The translations under genes were made by a program, and so were the position numbers. 64,000 bases of DNA from Nemertoderma westbladi (taxonomy: Eukaryota; Xenacoelomorpha; Nemertodermatida; Nemertodermatidae), in contig JAUCBJ010001188.1 in assembly GCA_032718475.1 (NCBI GenBank), positions 1-64,000 on the forward strand, written 5' to 3'. The notes under the pieces are model-generated. The model had not been told where the DNA came from. It did not search any database and saw nothing but the letters and a program-made list of their open reading frames with translations. This document shows positions 21,167-31,043 of this stretch, piece by piece; the stretch's first letter is position 1, and every line of letters starts with the position of its first letter.

Positions 21167-23740
21167 ATGAGTGACAAACAAGACTATACGAAGAACACAC
21201 AAACCGACTATGACTCATGTGACGCGGATAAGTCAGCAGCGGGAGAACAACAGGGGAAGACTCGCGAGCCTACCGAACCTACACCGTGTGCGTCACCAGT
21301 ACATCCAACGGGAGTACCGGATGCCGTAGTACGAGGCGACGGCAGGACCGAGGACTTTCTAACTGTTCCGCAACCTAGATATAGGGAAACGGAAATGGTA
21401 AGTTCAGCAGGAAGCACAGAAAGTGTGGTTAGAAGCGTCGGAGGTTACATGGCGCATATAACCAGGAGTATTGGAGAAGGCCAACGCATATTAGACGGGT
21501 TGACCGCTCCGATGTCTCGATTCGAGTTCTACACCCTCCAGGTTAGAGTACAGAGTAAAGTATATAAGTCCGTAGATAATTTAGTTGGCTTACAAGATCT
21601 AGCTAGACAGAGACAGGACATGGATACTCAACTTAGAATCCTAGAGAAACTAATGATCACTAGAGAGAAACTGATTCAGTTTAAGTCGACGATTAGACAG
21701 ATACAACAGGAACAAGCGGACCAGTTGTTAGGTGAGTCAGTTTCGGACGAATTATTACAACCCGAGGAAGAACAGGAACTGTACCGACTGGATGGACAAT
21801 TGAAACACCTGACGGATCACTTGCGCATGTGCGGCGAAGACGTCGGGGATTGGGAAACCGTGCCGGAGGCTACGAGGGAAACTTCACTCGCACAAATCGA
21901 ATCGGCACCGGGAATACTAAATCAATCGCTGGTGAGTATTCGTAGCGAAATCTGCGAGGGAAGTATAGTCACGTCAGAAGTTGCTCGACAACAGCAAGAA
22001 TTCTGCCGACAACGACGAGAAATGGAGGAACAAGCTCAACTTCTAGTGATGCAGGCAGCAGTAGAGGAAGAGAAGCTACGCGTTGCGAATATAGCGAGAA
22101 TCTCTCATCTACAGGAACAAGCTGAATTAGAAGCAGCTGAAGTAGAAAGGTTAGAGGTAGACATTGCCCGACAAGCGGCAGCGGCAGCGGCCGAGTCAGA
22201 GCGACAAGCGGCAGCGGCAGCGGCAGAGTCAGAGCGACAAGCGGCAGCGGCAGCGGCAGAGTCAGAGCGACAAGCGGCAGCGGCAGCGGCGGAATTAGAA
22301 CGAGACAGGTTAGTTTCGGAAGCACGGGCCGAAATGAAAACACGGCAAATAAAAGCTCAATCCGCCATACGACAAGCAGAATTTGAGGCGCAACAACGAC
22401 AAACGGAACAACGAGAGAAGACAGCTAAACTTCATTTCGAACTTGAGAAGAAGGCGAGAGAATTAGCGAACGCTGAGGAAGATCTGGATCAAAAGGCCCG
22501 CGATCGATCGATGAGATCTCGTGACGGACATGATTTGGACCAGTTAGAGGTAAGACATCGCCAAATTCAGGAACGGAAGAAGGAAGGAAGCGTAGGAGCA
22601 CCCGGACGGGAACGACAATTAGTAAAAGACGTGTGTCAACGATTCCCACAGGTAACTCATATGTTTGCACCGGTTACGACTAAGGAACCTGTTTCGATTG
22701 CGGGTAGTAGTGATATTTCTCCTATCCATGGTGCGACGGAACACAGGTTTGTTATTCCGAACGAGTTTATACCGCCAAGAGCAACGTCGTCGCCTATTCC
22801 GAGAGTCAAGGTAAGTAACCCACCGATTACAGATCGTAGTAGTTTATTGACCAGACCCGCACTACTGACGACAAAACAGGTGAGTCCACCTTTGACACCT
22901 AAACCCGTTACACATTACGCTTATCCAATGACGTTTCGACCTACAAGGCCAGTTGTTTCGAATGCTGTCATTCGCCCACCGAACCAGTTTACATCGCAAT
23001 CTACGACTTCGAGGAAGACTTGTGAGCCTACCGAACAACGGAGAACAGTGGATACGCGACCGGTTCAGTTTACATCGCAATCTACGACTTCGAGGAAGAC
23101 TTGTGAGCCTACCGAACAACGGAGAACAGTGGATACGCGACCGGTTCAGTTTACATCGCAATCTACGACTTCGAGGAAGACTTGTGAGCCTACCGAACAA
23201 CGGAGATCAGTGGACGATGTTCCGAAACGGAACGTTAGAATTCGAACAACGCAACGAACGCGAGCACGTCGACCACCATATCCAGATGATAGTAGTACTT
23301 CGAGCGAATCGGATTACCCGAAACGCGAGGTATTTAGAACAGGGGCGGCCGACGAATATAAACGCGAGCGTTCAGACAACTCCTTTGCAGACAATCCTCC
23401 ACAGAATACACCGACACAGAAGGCGTTACCACCAGCGGGCGCGATCGGTGCGCAACAGTTCGCCGACATTGTCAACAAGTTGGCCCGGATTGAGGAACGT
23501 CTGGAGGAAGGTTACACCGACAGTTCGAGAAATTCCGAATTCGAACACAATAGACACCCGAAGGAACCACAAAGACCGGTACCTTCAAACCCCATATCGT
23601 ATCAGGGAAAAGCGCCAAGAAGGGATCATCAACCAAGTTACCAACCAAGGACGCGAAACTCTGAACGTTGCCGAGGAGATAGCGAAATTCGCAGCCAGAC
23701 AGGGATTGCCGGTACAACAACCACCGAAGTTCTCCGGTAG
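21167..23740 (+). CDS. BEL2 N-terminal Gag frame
   Basis: An 857-residue frame beginning MSDKQDYTKNTQ. Residues 90-250 are helical and resemble the BEL1 gag frame; 270-450 is a long coiled coil with four near-identical 11-residue ERQAAAAAAES units; 600-690 has three copies of a 26-residue unit containing FTSQSTTSRKTCEPTEQRR (78 bp each). The coding signal leaves this frame near 23,640-23,700, where the next frame takes over with KFAARQGLP, matching BEL1. A frame change of +1 is needed, programmed or mutational. Structural role: particle formation and RNA binding. Confidence 0.75.
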   Translation: MSDKQDYTKNTQTDYDSCDADKSAAGEQQGKTREPTEPTPCASPVHPTGVPDAVVRGDGRTEDFLTVPQPRYRETEMVSSAGSTESVVRSVGGYMAHITRSIGEGQRILDGLTAPMSRFEFYTLQVRVQSKVYKSVDNLVGLQDLARQRQDMDTQLRILEKLMITREKLIQFKSTIRQIQQEQADQLLGESVSDELLQPEEEQELYRLDGQLKHLTDHLRMCGEDVGDWETVPEATRETSLAQIESAPGILNQSLVSIRSEICEGSIVTSEVARQQQEFCRQRREMEEQAQLLVMQAAVEEEKLRVANIARISHLQEQAELEAAEVERLEVDIARQAAAAAAESERQAAAAAAESERQAAAAAAESERQAAAAAAELERDRLVSEARAEMKTRQIKAQSAIRQAEFEAQQRQTEQREKTAKLHFELEKKARELANAEEDLDQKARDRSMRSRDGHDLDQLEVRHRQIQERKKEGSVGAPGRERQLVKDVCQRFPQVTHMFAPVTTKEPVSIAGSSDISPIHGATEHRFVIPNEFIPPRATSSPIPRVKVSNPPITDRSSLLTRPALLTTKQVSPPLTPKPVTHYAYPMTFRPTRPVVSNAVIRPPNQFTSQSTTSRKTCEPTEQRRTVDTRPVQFTSQSTTSRKTCEPTEQRRTVDTRPVQFTSQSTTSRKTCEPTEQRRSVDDVPKRNVRIRTTQRTRARRPPYPDDSSTSSESDYPKREVFRTGAADEYKRERSDNSFADNPPQNTPTQKALPPAGAIGAQQFADIVNKLARIEERLEEGYTDSSRNSEFEHNRHPKEPQRPVPSNPISYQGKAPRRDHQPSYQPRTRNSERCRGDSEIRSQTGIAGTTTTEVLR

Positions 23741-25640
23741 CTCAAAACACTGGCATACCTTCGTAGACTATATTGAATCCCAGATCGCCGTGTGCGCCTT
23801 TACGTCACGAGAGAAGTTCAATTACTTGCTCCAAACGTTGTCAGGAGAACCTAAACGTTTGGCGGAGACTTTCGTCGGTGTACCAGACGCTTTCGAACTA
23901 GCGTACGATCGTTTGACTTCGATATACGGAGGTACAGTGAGTATGGCCAGGTCAGTAATAGAAGAACTCTGTAAGGGAGGGGCTATCACTAAACCCGTCG
24001 ACTTACTAAAACTGGCTGACGAGATTAAGAACGCTATCACTACCTTAAGATCAATTGGACAACTTGATTACGGGAATACACCTACAGTCCTATTAAAGAT
24101 AATAGGACGACTCCACCATCGACTTCGTCGGGAGTGGAGGAAGGTCGAATATCAGCGAGAGGAGCGAGGAGGATTCCTAAAATTAGAAGATGTGTACCTT
24201 TTAATATCCAGGGAGGCGGTAGTAGAAACTCGATCTAACTATACCGACCAGCACATCGTGGCAGAAGGAATCACACTGCCATCCTCCAACCGACAAAAAC
24301 CCCAGACAACATCCACAAAGACGGCCACTTACGCCACACCGACGGAATCACGACAATTCTCAGACGGCAATAGAGTATCTGCGCCCATTGGGACGAAACA
24401 GACGAGACAGCAACTCAGCGCCGACTTCAACGGCTGCCAATACTGCGAACATTTGGGTAAGCGGTATATTGGTCACAAGTTACGAGGTTGTCGACAATTT
24501 CGCGAGTTGAACTCAGAAGAACGACGGCTGCAGATACGGCCACTGGACTCTTGTTGGCGGTGTACGCGACACGGACACGTGCGCAAGGATTGCCCAAATA
24601 CCGACACTTGTCCATCCTGTGGACGCAACCACGACGGTCTGCTCCACACAGACAGCCACACGCCGACGAAACGCTTCGCCAGGGAACACCCGGAAGCAGC
24701 AGCGAGATGTGATGCGGCTTACCGAAAACGGGAATCGAAAACGACTCCGACTTTCGTGACCCATATAGAGGATTGCTTTTCAGAACAATCCGGATCGTCG
24801 GACGAAGAATCAGAAGACGACGAATATTCTAATGGAGACGAACAACCGTCAATCGCGCTCCTGACCACTGACCAACTGAAGGGATTCAGTGTAATCCCGA
24901 TTAAAGTTACTGGCACAAAAGGGAGTAAGAGGATTTACGCGATTCTAGACTCAGCCTCATCTCACAGTTACGTAGATGAAAAGATAGCTGACGTCGTAAC
25001 AGATCTTAGACAAGGTAAGCACGTCAGTTATACAGTAAGTAGTATGCACGGCCAGCGTGCAATACCAGTGACACGAGTTAAGTTGGACTTAGACTCTCTT
25101 CTTCCAAAATCGCAACACAGCGAGAGGGAGAGGTCTTTGTTGCCCTTTAGAGATCTAACCTTTGCGGCCACGAAGGACTTTAGTAACCTACTAGGTCCAG
25201 TGCCGGAACAATCTCTGGAGGACCGTAAGTATTTCAGACACCTTGGTGTACCCGAATGTCCTGTCAATTATAGATCGGTAGCAATGCTGATCGGGACGGA
25301 CCAATTCAACCTACATCAGGTGTGGGAAACCAGACCATCGGCAGTTGTAGCAGGAAACGCATACGCCTGCAGAACGCCGATAGGGTGGTATACTCGAGCG
25401 CCTGTGCGCACACTGGACGTAAGTGACGAGGAAGACGACGTACAGAGTACATGTAGTTTATTGACTACAAACTCAATTCATTCCTTTTCACACGACGTGA
25501 ACCATACTACGCTACAGTCGACAAAACATCACAGACGTGTAACTAGTATGATAAGTCACAAGGAGCAGCTAACCCACAAGGTGAGTTTAGAAACTTGGGG
25601 GGAAGATGAGTCAGCTAGAGATTCCATCGACGACAGATGA
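22953..25640 (+). CDS. BEL2 Gag C-terminus and protease
   Basis: The frame is open from 22,953, but only the part after about 23,640 looks coding; earlier residues are the Gag repeats read out of frame. It contains a DUF1759-type region from KFAARQGLPVQQPPKF, zinc knuckles CQYC...C, CWRCTRHGHVRKDC and CPSCGRNH (24,430-24,650), and a DUF1758 aspartic protease with AILDSASSHSYV (about 24,930). It then ends in an acidic tail at 25,640, where BEL1 goes on to reverse transcriptase. The end overlaps the next frame by 35 bp at the deletion junction. Confidence 0.8.
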   Translation: MFRMLSFAHRTSLHRNLRLRGRLVSLPNNGEQWIRDRFSLHRNLRLRGRLVSLPNNGEQWIRDRFSLHRNLRLRGRLVSLPNNGDQWTMFRNGTLEFEQRNEREHVDHHIQMIVVLRANRITRNARYLEQGRPTNINASVQTTPLQTILHRIHRHRRRYHQRARSVRNSSPTLSTSWPGLRNVWRKVTPTVREIPNSNTIDTRRNHKDRYLQTPYRIREKRQEGIINQVTNQGRETLNVAEEIAKFAARQGLPVQQPPKFSGSSKHWHTFVDYIESQIAVCAFTSREKFNYLLQTLSGEPKRLAETFVGVPDAFELAYDRLTSIYGGTVSMARSVIEELCKGGAITKPVDLLKLADEIKNAITTLRSIGQLDYGNTPTVLLKIIGRLHHRLRREWRKVEYQREERGGFLKLEDVYLLISREAVVETRSNYTDQHIVAEGITLPSSNRQKPQTTSTKTATYATPTESRQFSDGNRVSAPIGTKQTRQQLSADFNGCQYCEHLGKRYIGHKLRGCRQFRELNSEERRLQIRPLDSCWRCTRHGHVRKDCPNTDTCPSCGRNHDGLLHTDSHTPTKRFAREHPEAAARCDAAYRKRESKTTPTFVTHIEDCFSEQSGSSDEESEDDEYSNGDEQPSIALLTTDQLKGFSVIPIKVTGTKGSKRIYAILDSASSHSYVDEKIADVVTDLRQGKHVSYTVSSMHGQRAIPVTRVKLDLDSLLPKSQHSERERSLLPFRDLTFAATKDFSNLLGPVPEQSLEDRKYFRHLGVPECPVNYRSVAMLIGTDQFNLHQVWETRPSAVVAGNAYACRTPIGWYTRAPVRTLDVSDEEDDVQSTCSLLTTNSIHSFSHDVNHTTLQSTKHHRRVTSMISHKEQLTHKVSLETWGEDESARDSIDDR

Positions 25641-28002
25641 TAGGCTTGCGAGTCTACCTACCCCAACGACACCAACAATGCCCGTCGATACAAAGAAAAG
25701 GACGACGGCGGCAAAACTCAAGAAAAAACCGAAGGCGAAATGGAAAGATATAACTTCAAAGGTCAAGAGAGGAAGACTTGCGAGCCTTTCTACACCAGAC
25801 ATATCGCCAGACGGTCAACCAGACATATCGCCAGACGGTCAACCAGACACGTTACTAGACGGTCAACCAGACGTTTTGCCAGACATATCACAAAATGTTC
25901 CACCAGACGTTAGTAACGCACTGACAAACAGTAAAGCCGCAGTTTCCCTATTGGAGCGGCCTTCTATTGACAAACAACCAGATACGTTACCAGACGTATC
26001 GCCAGACACACTACTAGACAGTCGACTAGACACTAGTAATGTATTGACTAACAATAAAGCCGCAGTTTCCCTATTGGAGCGGCCTTGTATTGACAAACTA
26101 CCAATTTTGACACACTTGAGCAACCATAAGCATGGTGAAACCTCATGTATTACAGATGTGGGTAGTACCTACGCTAATGTAAATACAGGTGTTACTTTGC
26201 GCTCAAGAGACATACCGAACTTACAACCTATGGTGAGACCTGGGATTAATGTCGGCAGAAAAATAAGTTTACCGAAACCTGCTGACCCCATAGAGTTCAA
26301 ACCACCATTAACGATCGACTTACAAAGTACCGACAATCAAGGTAAGAAGACAAAGAAGGACAAATTACTTGTAGACCCGGACGGATCAACAGTCAACAAG
26401 GGAATACTTACCGGCGGACCCGTGGGCCCTTCTAGTAATTCAAAACCTTCCAAGTTCTCCATTGACTTACCTGATGACGTCACAAATACTTACGTCGACC
26501 GTATTGTAAACTTAACAGATTCTTGGTCAAACGCTTGCCGAAAATTAGCGTGGATTGTACGTTTTGTACAATACGTTAAAGGCAAACGTGACTTCACACG
26601 TCGACTTACATTGGCTGAGATTGACAGGTGTGAGATTAAATTAATTCGCCATTACCAACTGAGATATTTCGCGCGCGAATTCACATCCATAAATCAAGGT
26701 CAACCAATCAAGTCGTCACCGATACTGAGTTGGAGTCCGATTATTTATAATGGCTTAATTTGTCATAAATCTCGGCTTCAAAACATTGACTTTAACACGA
26801 ACTTTAGGTACCCAATAATAATACCGCAACATCACGAACTACAACGTGCAATGATACTGGACGCACATTTACATCTGAAACACGCTGGAAGACACCACTG
26901 TCTTTCCTACTTACGTACTAGATTTGTATTAATTAGACCCAGTAAAGCATTAAGTTCAGTGACACGTACGTGTATTATTTGTAAAAAGGTACATTCTAGA
27001 ATAGGTACCCAAGAAATGAGTGAACTACCACAAGCACGACTTCAAGCATTCAGACCACCTTTTACAGAGACTGGAATTGATTGCTTTGGTCCCATACATA
27101 CGAAACGTGGACGTATACTAGTAAAACGCTGGGGACTGATTTTCACATGTATGTCCAGTAGGGCAGTTCACATTGAACGTGTGATGGATCTTTCCACCAA
27201 CGCGTTTATACTAGCACTGCGGCGATTTATCGCTAGACGCGGACTAGTAAAATGCTTGTACTCAGACCAAGGGACAAACTTCGTTGGTGCTCGGAATGAG
27301 ATTGCTAGAGCCTTTAAGAAATTAGATCATGATCAAATCTCGAACGAACTGCAACCTCACAAGATTGTTTGGAAGTTCAATCCTCCAGATAGTCCTTGGA
27401 GAGGCGGAGTCTGGGAGAGATTGATTAGATCTATAAAGACAGCCATGGCAAAGGTCATTCCAGTAAACCACATATTAACAGACGACCAACTGACAACATT
27501 GTTTGTTGAAATCGAGGCAATACTAAATACTAGACCAATAGTATTAGTACCCGATGACAAACAATCTCAGTTTGCTTTGACACCGGCACACCTGCTAATG
27601 CAGGCACCGACGACTTTGACACCGATTTCTATTCCAATAGAAAGCGACAGCTATGGTAGAAAAGCGTGGAAAATCACGCAACTACTGGCTAACAAATTCT
27701 GGGAAATATGGCAAAACCATTATTTGCCCTCTATTTCTGCCAGAACAACATGGTACAATAACACCCGTGCATTAAAGCCGGGAGATCACGTGCTGTTGGC
27801 AGAAGTGAATCTGAAAAGACGCTTCTGGATAACAGGTGTCATTTTAGCCACACATCCATCTATGGATGGAGTGACAAGAACTGTGACGGTACGGACAATT
27901 GACGGTCGTACAGTAGACAGACCGACTCAACGTCTCGTACTCCTTGAAGAGACTCGTAACGAGTCTGGAGATTACAAATCTCCACCTAATACTAGTAAAT
28001 AA
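25606..28002 (+). CDS. BEL2 integrase polyprotein fragment (RT/RNase H missing)
   Basis: A 798-residue frame. Residues 1-170 are low-complexity, with repeats of PDISPDGQ and NKAAVSLLERP; the equivalent place in BEL1, just after RNase H, has LERPEE repeats. Integrase follows: zinc-binding HHCC (HLKHAGRHHC...CIICKKVH), catalytic residues near TGIDCFGP, YSDQGTNFVG and DSPWRGGVWERL, and a C-terminal DNA-binding region ending LLEETRNESGDYKS. No RT or RNase H motif occurs anywhere in BEL2. Integrase alone looks intact. The element would need an RT supplied in trans. Confidence 0.88.
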   Translation: MSQLEIPSTTDDRLASLPTPTTPTMPVDTKKRTTAAKLKKKPKAKWKDITSKVKRGRLASLSTPDISPDGQPDISPDGQPDTLLDGQPDVLPDISQNVPPDVSNALTNSKAAVSLLERPSIDKQPDTLPDVSPDTLLDSRLDTSNVLTNNKAAVSLLERPCIDKLPILTHLSNHKHGETSCITDVGSTYANVNTGVTLRSRDIPNLQPMVRPGINVGRKISLPKPADPIEFKPPLTIDLQSTDNQGKKTKKDKLLVDPDGSTVNKGILTGGPVGPSSNSKPSKFSIDLPDDVTNTYVDRIVNLTDSWSNACRKLAWIVRFVQYVKGKRDFTRRLTLAEIDRCEIKLIRHYQLRYFAREFTSINQGQPIKSSPILSWSPIIYNGLICHKSRLQNIDFNTNFRYPIIIPQHHELQRAMILDAHLHLKHAGRHHCLSYLRTRFVLIRPSKALSSVTRTCIICKKVHSRIGTQEMSELPQARLQAFRPPFTETGIDCFGPIHTKRGRILVKRWGLIFTCMSSRAVHIERVMDLSTNAFILALRRFIARRGLVKCLYSDQGTNFVGARNEIARAFKKLDHDQISNELQPHKIVWKFNPPDSPWRGGVWERLIRSIKTAMAKVIPVNHILTDDQLTTLFVEIEAILNTRPIVLVPDDKQSQFALTPAHLLMQAPTTLTPISIPIESDSYGRKAWKITQLLANKFWEIWQNHYLPSISARTTWYNNTRALKPGDHVLLAEVNLKRRFWITGVILATHPSMDGVTRTVTVRTIDGRTVDRPTQRLVLLEETRNESGDYKSPPNTSK

Positions 28003-28663
28003 TTAGGAGTTTACAAATAGATTTCCACGTACCTGTACACCGTAGTAAGGACAGCGGTAGAATTCCATTGTCTTTATATGTGAACATTGAGGGTAGTACC
28101 CTTATGTGTCACATAGGAGCGGGATTTGTAGGTATAAGAAATGGAATTCTACTTGGAACTCACAATATTGAGACATTTTCGAAATTTTAGACAATCCATT
28201 TGGATTTGAAAAATTTTTAAAATTTTCTCCAGTGAATAGATTTCAGGGTACAGTCGGGTGGAACTTAAAATTAGAGAAACAAGAGAGGAAGACTTGCGAG
28301 CCTTTCTTAAAATTTTTAATTAAATTTTACACGGTCTTGTTTCAATAAGTTACGTCAAAATAGACTCCCCTATATTTATTACTAATTCTTGACTGCTTAT
28401 TTTCTGATAATAGTTTGGGATCAAAAAGTGAGTATTTTAGACTCACGGCCAGTTTAGCCCAAATTCGTTTTTATTTCGGCAAAAAATTTTAGATAAGAAG
28501 CAGCGTGTCATTAAAGAAACCTTAGATCTTAGGCTATGGGTAGGAGGTTAGAGCGTTGTCGAAGCCCAAAAGGCAGACGAAACTCTCACGTCTCCTCACA
28601 ACTAACCACAAACTCTGTTGTATTCCCTCTAGTAGTAATGATTATGTAACTACACCTCTAATT
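28003..28663 (+). other. BEL2 spacer with long perfect inverted repeat
   Basis: GTAGAATTCCATT (28,057-28,069) is perfectly inverted as AATGGAATTCTAC at 28,140-28,152, with inner palindromes (GGGTAGTACCC; TATGTGA...TCACATA) in the loop. This predicts a stable stem-loop soon after the pol stop. The BEL1 spacer has a similar arrangement. A copy of the BEL2 dispersed motif is at 28,287. Confidence 0.6.
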
Positions 28664-30366
28664 ATGGAGAAAGGGATACAAAGAGAGCCGAGATGGGGAT
28701 ATGATATCCAAGAGGAGGCGGCAGCTTCATTCGAACGATTTGGAGCAAAAGACTACACTATATTTGGTATAAAGGAATTATCAGAAAGTACAGCGAAGCT
28801 CGCAAAGACAGCAATGCCTTTACTCGAGCAGGATTTAGCATATTTCGAGACGTGTATCTTCGCTGTGCGGGATCTCTTATCGAAAGACCATCTATGTTTA
28901 CATTGTTACCCTATGAAGGAGAACGTATCGTGGAGATTACGGATGAATCACGGCAGACGCGCGCGCCTATCGGTCACCTTGGTGATGAATTCGAAGTAAC
29001 TACTACGATCGCCGACGATCCTTTAGAGGAACTTCTTGAGATCGAAAGGAACCTCCCGAAGAAATCTCAGACGGAGATTCGACAACTTGAAGCAACAGAT
29101 GCTATAGTTTGCCTACAACCTTCAGAAACCTACCAACCCATAGACCCAGATGATTACGATTATAGTATGGGAGGAAGCGCTCGACCGATTGGAGATCTTA
29201 TATACGAACGAGTGTGGTACCCTGCTAATACGATGTGTAGTAAATGTGGCGTCGCTGGACATCATATGGCAAAGTGCAGTGGAAAGCACATTACTACGAC
29301 TCAGCTAATCTGTGGATGGTGTGGGGATCAAGGGTCTCATACCTTTTATACTTGCTGGAGATTTATGGCTCAATGTACTTACTGCAATATAAAGGGACAT
29401 CGAGCATCTGAATGCCAACTGAGAGATATACCTTATGAACACGAATCTGTAAAACTCGTGAGGAAGTTATTTGATGAGTGGGCAGATTTAGCCGACGAAC
29501 ATGTATCGGCACAGAGAAGACGGTTTCCGATGAGAGCGCATCTCGGATTTTGGGCGGTAAATCCCCAGACGATGATGTCGGAAGGATACATCTCCGCTAT
29601 GCCTCAATATGACGAACTTATCGAGGTTGTCGATATTTTGCCCCACGACAGCGGATTCCGAGTGGTGCGCGAGTATCTGTTACAAATTCACCCGGATAAC
29701 AAAAACACGTGGAATTTTCAGAAAGTCGTTAATCGGATTACGTATGGTGAATTCGATCGTTTCCGAACTGAAAGGCGGAACAAGGGAGCTTGGTTAACCG
29801 TCGCATGGGCGTACCGAGCCGCGTTTTACCACAAACGTATACGAGCGAGCGTATTCGAGGAAGAAGAGGTCCTAGAGGCGACAAATATACCAGCCACTCC
29901 GGTTGCGCCGTCTGCACGTCACCCTCGGGAGGACGGGCAGGGTAGGATCATACGGGTCTAGAAAGTGGGCCAACAATTAAAGAAAATTATTAATGTAGAA
30001 GAACGCAAGGGAGTTGAGCCGACTATTCGAGTTACTCGGGATACGGTATCACTTCCAAGAGAACCAGTAGGAGGATCGGGACATACACCAGCTGATCAAC
30101 AGGGGGCGCAAGCTACTCTCGGGTCTGCGTCGTCCGCTTCTCACGCGTTCCCAGACGTTCTACCAACTGTAGTGACGACTGATCGGTCACGAGGAATTGG
30201 TCGAGGTTTTGGGATGCCAAATAGACGAATTTGTGAGGAAATAGTCGCACCGTCTCTTAACGTCCCAAGTAAACCAGTGACTCGCCCCATTAGTCCCATA
30301 TCGCGAGCAAAGTCACCTGTGCGCAGTTTTCGAGGACGCGGCAGGGCTCGATCAACTAAGCGATAA
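28664..30366 (+). pseudogene. BEL2 post-pol accessory frame (ORF3) with zinc knuckles
   Basis: Reads as one protein in three pieces: ATG at 28,664 (MEKGIQREPRWGYD), a frame change near 28,850, the main frame 28,852-29,961, an in-frame TAG at 29,959-29,961, then an open continuation to 30,366. The main part carries CCHC knuckles CSKCGVAGHHMAKC and CTYCNIKGHRASEC, with a related CGWCGDQGSHTFYTC between them, then a conserved block (HDSGFRVVREYLLQI) shared with BEL1. The tail is Arg/Gly-rich (RGRGRARSTKR), typical of RNA-binding tails. It sits where env would be but has no membrane segment. I know no named family. Nucleic-acid chaperone or second Gag-like protein is inference. Confidence 0.6.
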
Positions 30367-31043
30367 AAGGGAGGGCAAGGGTGGACGGAAGACTCGTGAG
30401 CCTTTCTTATGATTTATGATTTATTTTGAATTATATGTTTTATATTTAGAAAATAAAACTTATATTATTTATGTTTCATATTTGAGATGCAAAGATTTAT
30501 ATTATTCCAAACTTATGCAATTTGTATTGTTCCGAACATTATGCAATTTATATTTTATAAGCAGTATTTGTATTTACAGTGTAAAAGAGAAAGTTTTATA
30601 GACAGAAAATTTTGTGCTCAGAAAGACTCATATTTGTAATTATTCCAAACTTATGCAATCTACATTTAGGTACGAAAGTATTTGTAATTACTTGAATTTA
30701 TGCAATATTTGAGATGCAATAGTAGATGGAAGACTTGCGAGCCTTTCTTATTGTTTTCATTTATTTGTATTTGTAATTGTTTGAATTTATGCAATATCTG
30801 AGATGCAATAGATTTACATTGGTGAATTTAATTTAGATTTATATTGTACTTAGTTAGTAAAGCCTTAAATACGTAAAGTTTGAATTTGTAATTATTTTGT
30901 ATCGAATCATTACGTAGAAAGGAAGTATTGTTTGAAACTTAATTGTAAATATGTAAGTACGCCCTAAGTATTCTATAGTTTGATTGATTATTGGTGAAAA
31001 CCGTATATTTTATGCACGATAATATCCTGTTTTCATGGAGCGG
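30367..31043 (+). other. BEL2 AT-rich 3' region
   Basis: Begins with a purine run (AAAAGGGAGGGCAAGGG) that could be a polypurine tract, although it lies about 660 bp before the LTR; the LTR itself is preceded only by GGAGCGG. Repeated strings such as TTATGCAAT and ATTTGAGATGCAA. Two copies of the dispersed BEL2 motif at 30,387 and 30,728. No gene. Confidence 0.5.

Noticed and set aside
28852-29961. env gene in BEL2
   Set aside because: No signal peptide, membrane anchor or glycosylation-rich ectodomain; zinc knuckles indicate a nucleic-acid binder.
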